A DNA stretch of 5,470 bases, from positions 1-5,470 of the forward strand of contig JAHYYD010000155.1 of NCBI GenBank assembly GCA_019425105.1, in the 5' to 3' direction. This document shows positions 4,032 through 5,470 of this stretch, one piece after another (position 1 is the first letter of the stretch; every line of letters starts with the position of its first letter). The DNA comes from Actinomycetota bacterium (GTDB taxonomy: Bacteria > Actinomycetota > Actinomycetes > Actinomycetales > Actinomycetaceae). Under the pieces are notes generated by a model. It ran no database searches. It saw only the letters and a program-made list of their open reading frames with translations, and was not told where the DNA came from. The position numbers and the translations under genes are program-made.

Positions 4032-5209
4032 CAGCGCGACCCCAGGGCCGAGCCGAGGCCACCGAAGCCCGTGGAACCGCCGCGCTGGCCGGCCTCGCGC
4101 GAGAGGTCGGCGCCCGGGCGGGTCTGCGGGGACACGGAGGACTTGCCGTGGACGGGCACGATCTCCTCCTGGGCGGCGGCGACGCCGTCGATGTCGAAGA
4201 CCGTCGTGGGCGGCACGGCGCGGGCGATCAGCGCGAGGGCGATCGGGCCCTCGTCCGCGTGGCGCGCCGAGGAAGTGATGACGCCGACCTGGCGGCCACC
4301 CACCTCGATGGGCGTGCCGGGCGCGGGCAGGTCGCCGCGCGAGCCGTCCAGCTGCAGGTAGGTCAGGCGGCGCGGGGGCCGGCCGAGGTTGAGGACGCGC
4401 GCGATGGTTTCCTGGCCGCGGTAGCAGCCCTTCGCCGTGTGGACGGCAGTGCGCAGCCAGTCCACCTCGGGCGGGATCGCGCGCGCGTCGGTCTCGCGGC
4501 CAAGGCGCGGCTTCCACGCGGCGATGCGCATGGCCTCCCACGCCAGGTATCCGGCGCGGCGACGGGAGCCGGCCTCGGGGCACGCAGACAGCCACGCTTC
4601 CTCAAACCGGTCAGCGTCCTGCCGTGAAACAACGTGAAACATCATGGGCGTGCGCGCGCCGGGGTGGCGTTCGCCCTGGAAGTAGGCGGCCCCGCCCTCC
4701 ACGACGCCGGGCCACGGGTCCTCCCAGGTCCACAGGAGCCCGGGCAGGCCCGACACCGAATCGGGTGTGTTTGCGCCCGCGCGGACCGAGGAGAACACGA
4801 CGACGTCCCGCTCAGCAACGGCGACGCGCAACGCGAAACGCATCGACTCAAGGAACGCCACAAACCCCGAAAGATCAGCGCGCTCCACGATCATGTGCAG
4901 CGCGGTCCCGTCGTCGCTCGCGCCCGCCCAGTGCTCGACGCGCCCCTCGGGCGAGAGGATGAGCAGCTCGCGGCTCGCGCCGGGGACGAGGTCGGTGACG
5001 ATCTGTGAGGCGAGCGACGTCAGCCACGTGAGCCGATCGGCCCCCGACACAGAGATGACGGCCAGGTCCGGGCGGCGCACCAGCGCGCGGCCGCCCTCGA
5101 GGGCCCACTGCTCCCCCGACGGGTCCCCGAAGTGCGGGGTCGCGCCGAAGGAGGCCACGGCCTCGTCGACGAACGCGGAATCGAGTGCGGGCTCAGACAA
5201 GGAAGCCAT
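4031..5209 (-). CDS. ygfZ: YgfZ/GcvT-domain folate-binding protein (Fe-S cluster maintenance, CAF17 family)
   Basis: Tetrahydrofolate-binding protein related to the glycine-cleavage T-protein. Family members help make or repair Fe-S clusters in certain enzymes (for example MiaB in E. coli), especially under oxidative stress. 392 residues, longer than the roughly 326 aa of the E. coli protein. The family signature KGCYRGQE is at 260-267 with Cys262, preceded by IPPEVDWL and followed by TIARVLNLGRPPRRL. The N-terminal part (residues ~35-130) fits the GcvT-like fold (RPDLAVISVSGADRLTWLTS). The last ~35 residues, after VHGKSSV, are a low-complexity Gly/Ser/Arg tail. I chose the ATG at 5209, which overlaps the upstream gene by 17 nt. 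The frame is open for 32 codons further upstream, but that stretch is Arg/Pro/Ser-rich and lies entirely within the neighbour. No good Shine-Dalgarno is visible, which fits translational coupling. Confidence 0.93.
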   Translation of the reverse strand: MASLSEPALDSAFVDEAVASFGATPHFGDPSGEQWALEGGRALVRRPDLAVISVSGADRLTWLTSLASQIVTDLVPGASRELLILSPEGRVEHWAGASDDGTALHMIVERADLSGFVAFLESMRFALRVAVAERDVVVFSSVRAGANTPDSVSGLPGLLWTWEDPWPGVVEGGAAYFQGERHPGARTPMMFHVVSRQDADRFEEAWLSACPEAGSRRRAGYLAWEAMRIAAWKPRLGRETDARAIPPEVDWLRTAVHTAKGCYRGQETIARVLNLGRPPRRLTYLQLDGSRGDLPAPGTPIEVGGRQVGVITSSARHADEGPIALALIARAVPPTTVFDIDGVAAAQEEIVPVHGKSSVSPQTRPGADLSREAGQRGGSTGFGGLGSALGSR

Positions 5210-5470
5210 CCTGGGAGTCGTCGATGCCTTCGATGACCTCACCGGAGGCGGTCGAGGCCTGCTCGGTGCGGTGCAGGCGGCCGGAGATCTCGACGTCGGC
5301 CTCATCCTCGCCGTCGAGCGTGCGCTCCTGCGTCCACATGAGCTCGCCCGCGACCAGACCGAACATGCGGCCCAGGTGCGTCAGACGGGTCGCGTCCGCG
5401 CCCAGCGCGATCGCGTCGGAGACCATCTGCACGCGCGGGCCGACGCTCACGCCGTCCCACACGGCGCTGT
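5193..5470 (-). CDS. FABP/nitrobindin-like protein, C-terminal fragment (starts outside window)
   Basis: The last 91 residues of a small beta-barrel protein of the nitrobindin/THAP4 (FABP-like) family. The 5' part lies beyond the right edge. WDGVSVGPRVQMVSDAI and the later GRMFGLVAGELMWTQE are characteristic of the actinobacterial branch found next to ygfZ. True nitrobindins bind ferric haem through a His in a C-terminal HLxAxL motif and isomerise peroxynitrite. Here the aligned strand reads EISGRLHR, so the ligand His appears replaced by Glu (residue 60 of the fragment). This matches the sub-branch described as nitrobindin-like, typified by M. tuberculosis Rv0813c, which lacks that His. A 25-residue acidic tail follows the barrel. 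The TGA stop lies 17 nt inside ygfZ, so the two are probably cotranscribed. Confidence 0.85.
   Translation of the reverse strand, partial: SAVWDGVSVGPRVQMVSDAIALGADATRLTHLGRMFGLVAGELMWTQERTLDGEDEADVEISGRLHRTEQASTASGEVIEGIDDSQDGFLV

Noticed and set aside
4032..4595. Upstream extension of the dtd reading frame inside ygfZ (possible fusion protein)
   Set aside because: The extension is Arg/Pro/Ala-rich shadow of ygfZ. The real DTD N-terminus MRAVIQRATSGEV begins at 4031, exactly at the TGATG overlap.

Overview
The window is from a high-GC Gram-positive bacterium. The strongly G/C-biased third codon positions, an actinobacterial-type ClpC with a UVR segment, and a nitrobindin-like / YgfZ / DTD gene string all point to the Actinobacteria. 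The protein sequences look most like Actinomycetaceae (Actinomyces/Schaalia type), but that placement is from memory. All four genes lie on the minus strand, so transcription runs right to left.

Right part (3486-5470): a tightly overlapped gene string. The 3' end of an FABP/nitrobindin-like gene overlaps the start of ygfZ (folate-binding, Fe-S-related) by 17 nt. The ygfZ stop overlaps the start of dtd (D-aminoacyl-tRNA deacylase) by one base (TGATG). The three are very probably one operon with translational coupling. The DTD carries an unusual Gly/Ala-rich insertion of about 38 residues near its N-terminus.

Middle (2355-3485): about 1.13 kb without a credible protein gene, and the most interesting part of the window. 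It holds three copies (A, B, C) of a structured repeat of roughly 130-160 bp. Each copy has a 15-17 bp perfect inverted repeat enclosing two or three small hairpins. Copy B differs from A and C by paired, compensatory changes in both arms, which is direct covariation evidence that the stem is selected or maintained as a structure. Between A and B lies a cluster of palindromes built around the core GGTGTAACACC. Next to clpC there is a 60-bp tandem duplication and a plausible clpC promoter with a ClgR-like operator.

Left part (1-2354): clpC, the AAA+ unfoldase of the Clp protease, with 784 residues in the window. It is complete at the N-terminus and cut by the window edge shortly before its C-terminus.

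The ClpC and DTD/YgfZ blocks are housekeeping quality-control functions with no evident shared pathway: protein turnover, removal of D-amino acids from tRNA, and Fe-S or redox maintenance. The candidate for something undescribed is the intergenic repeat family.
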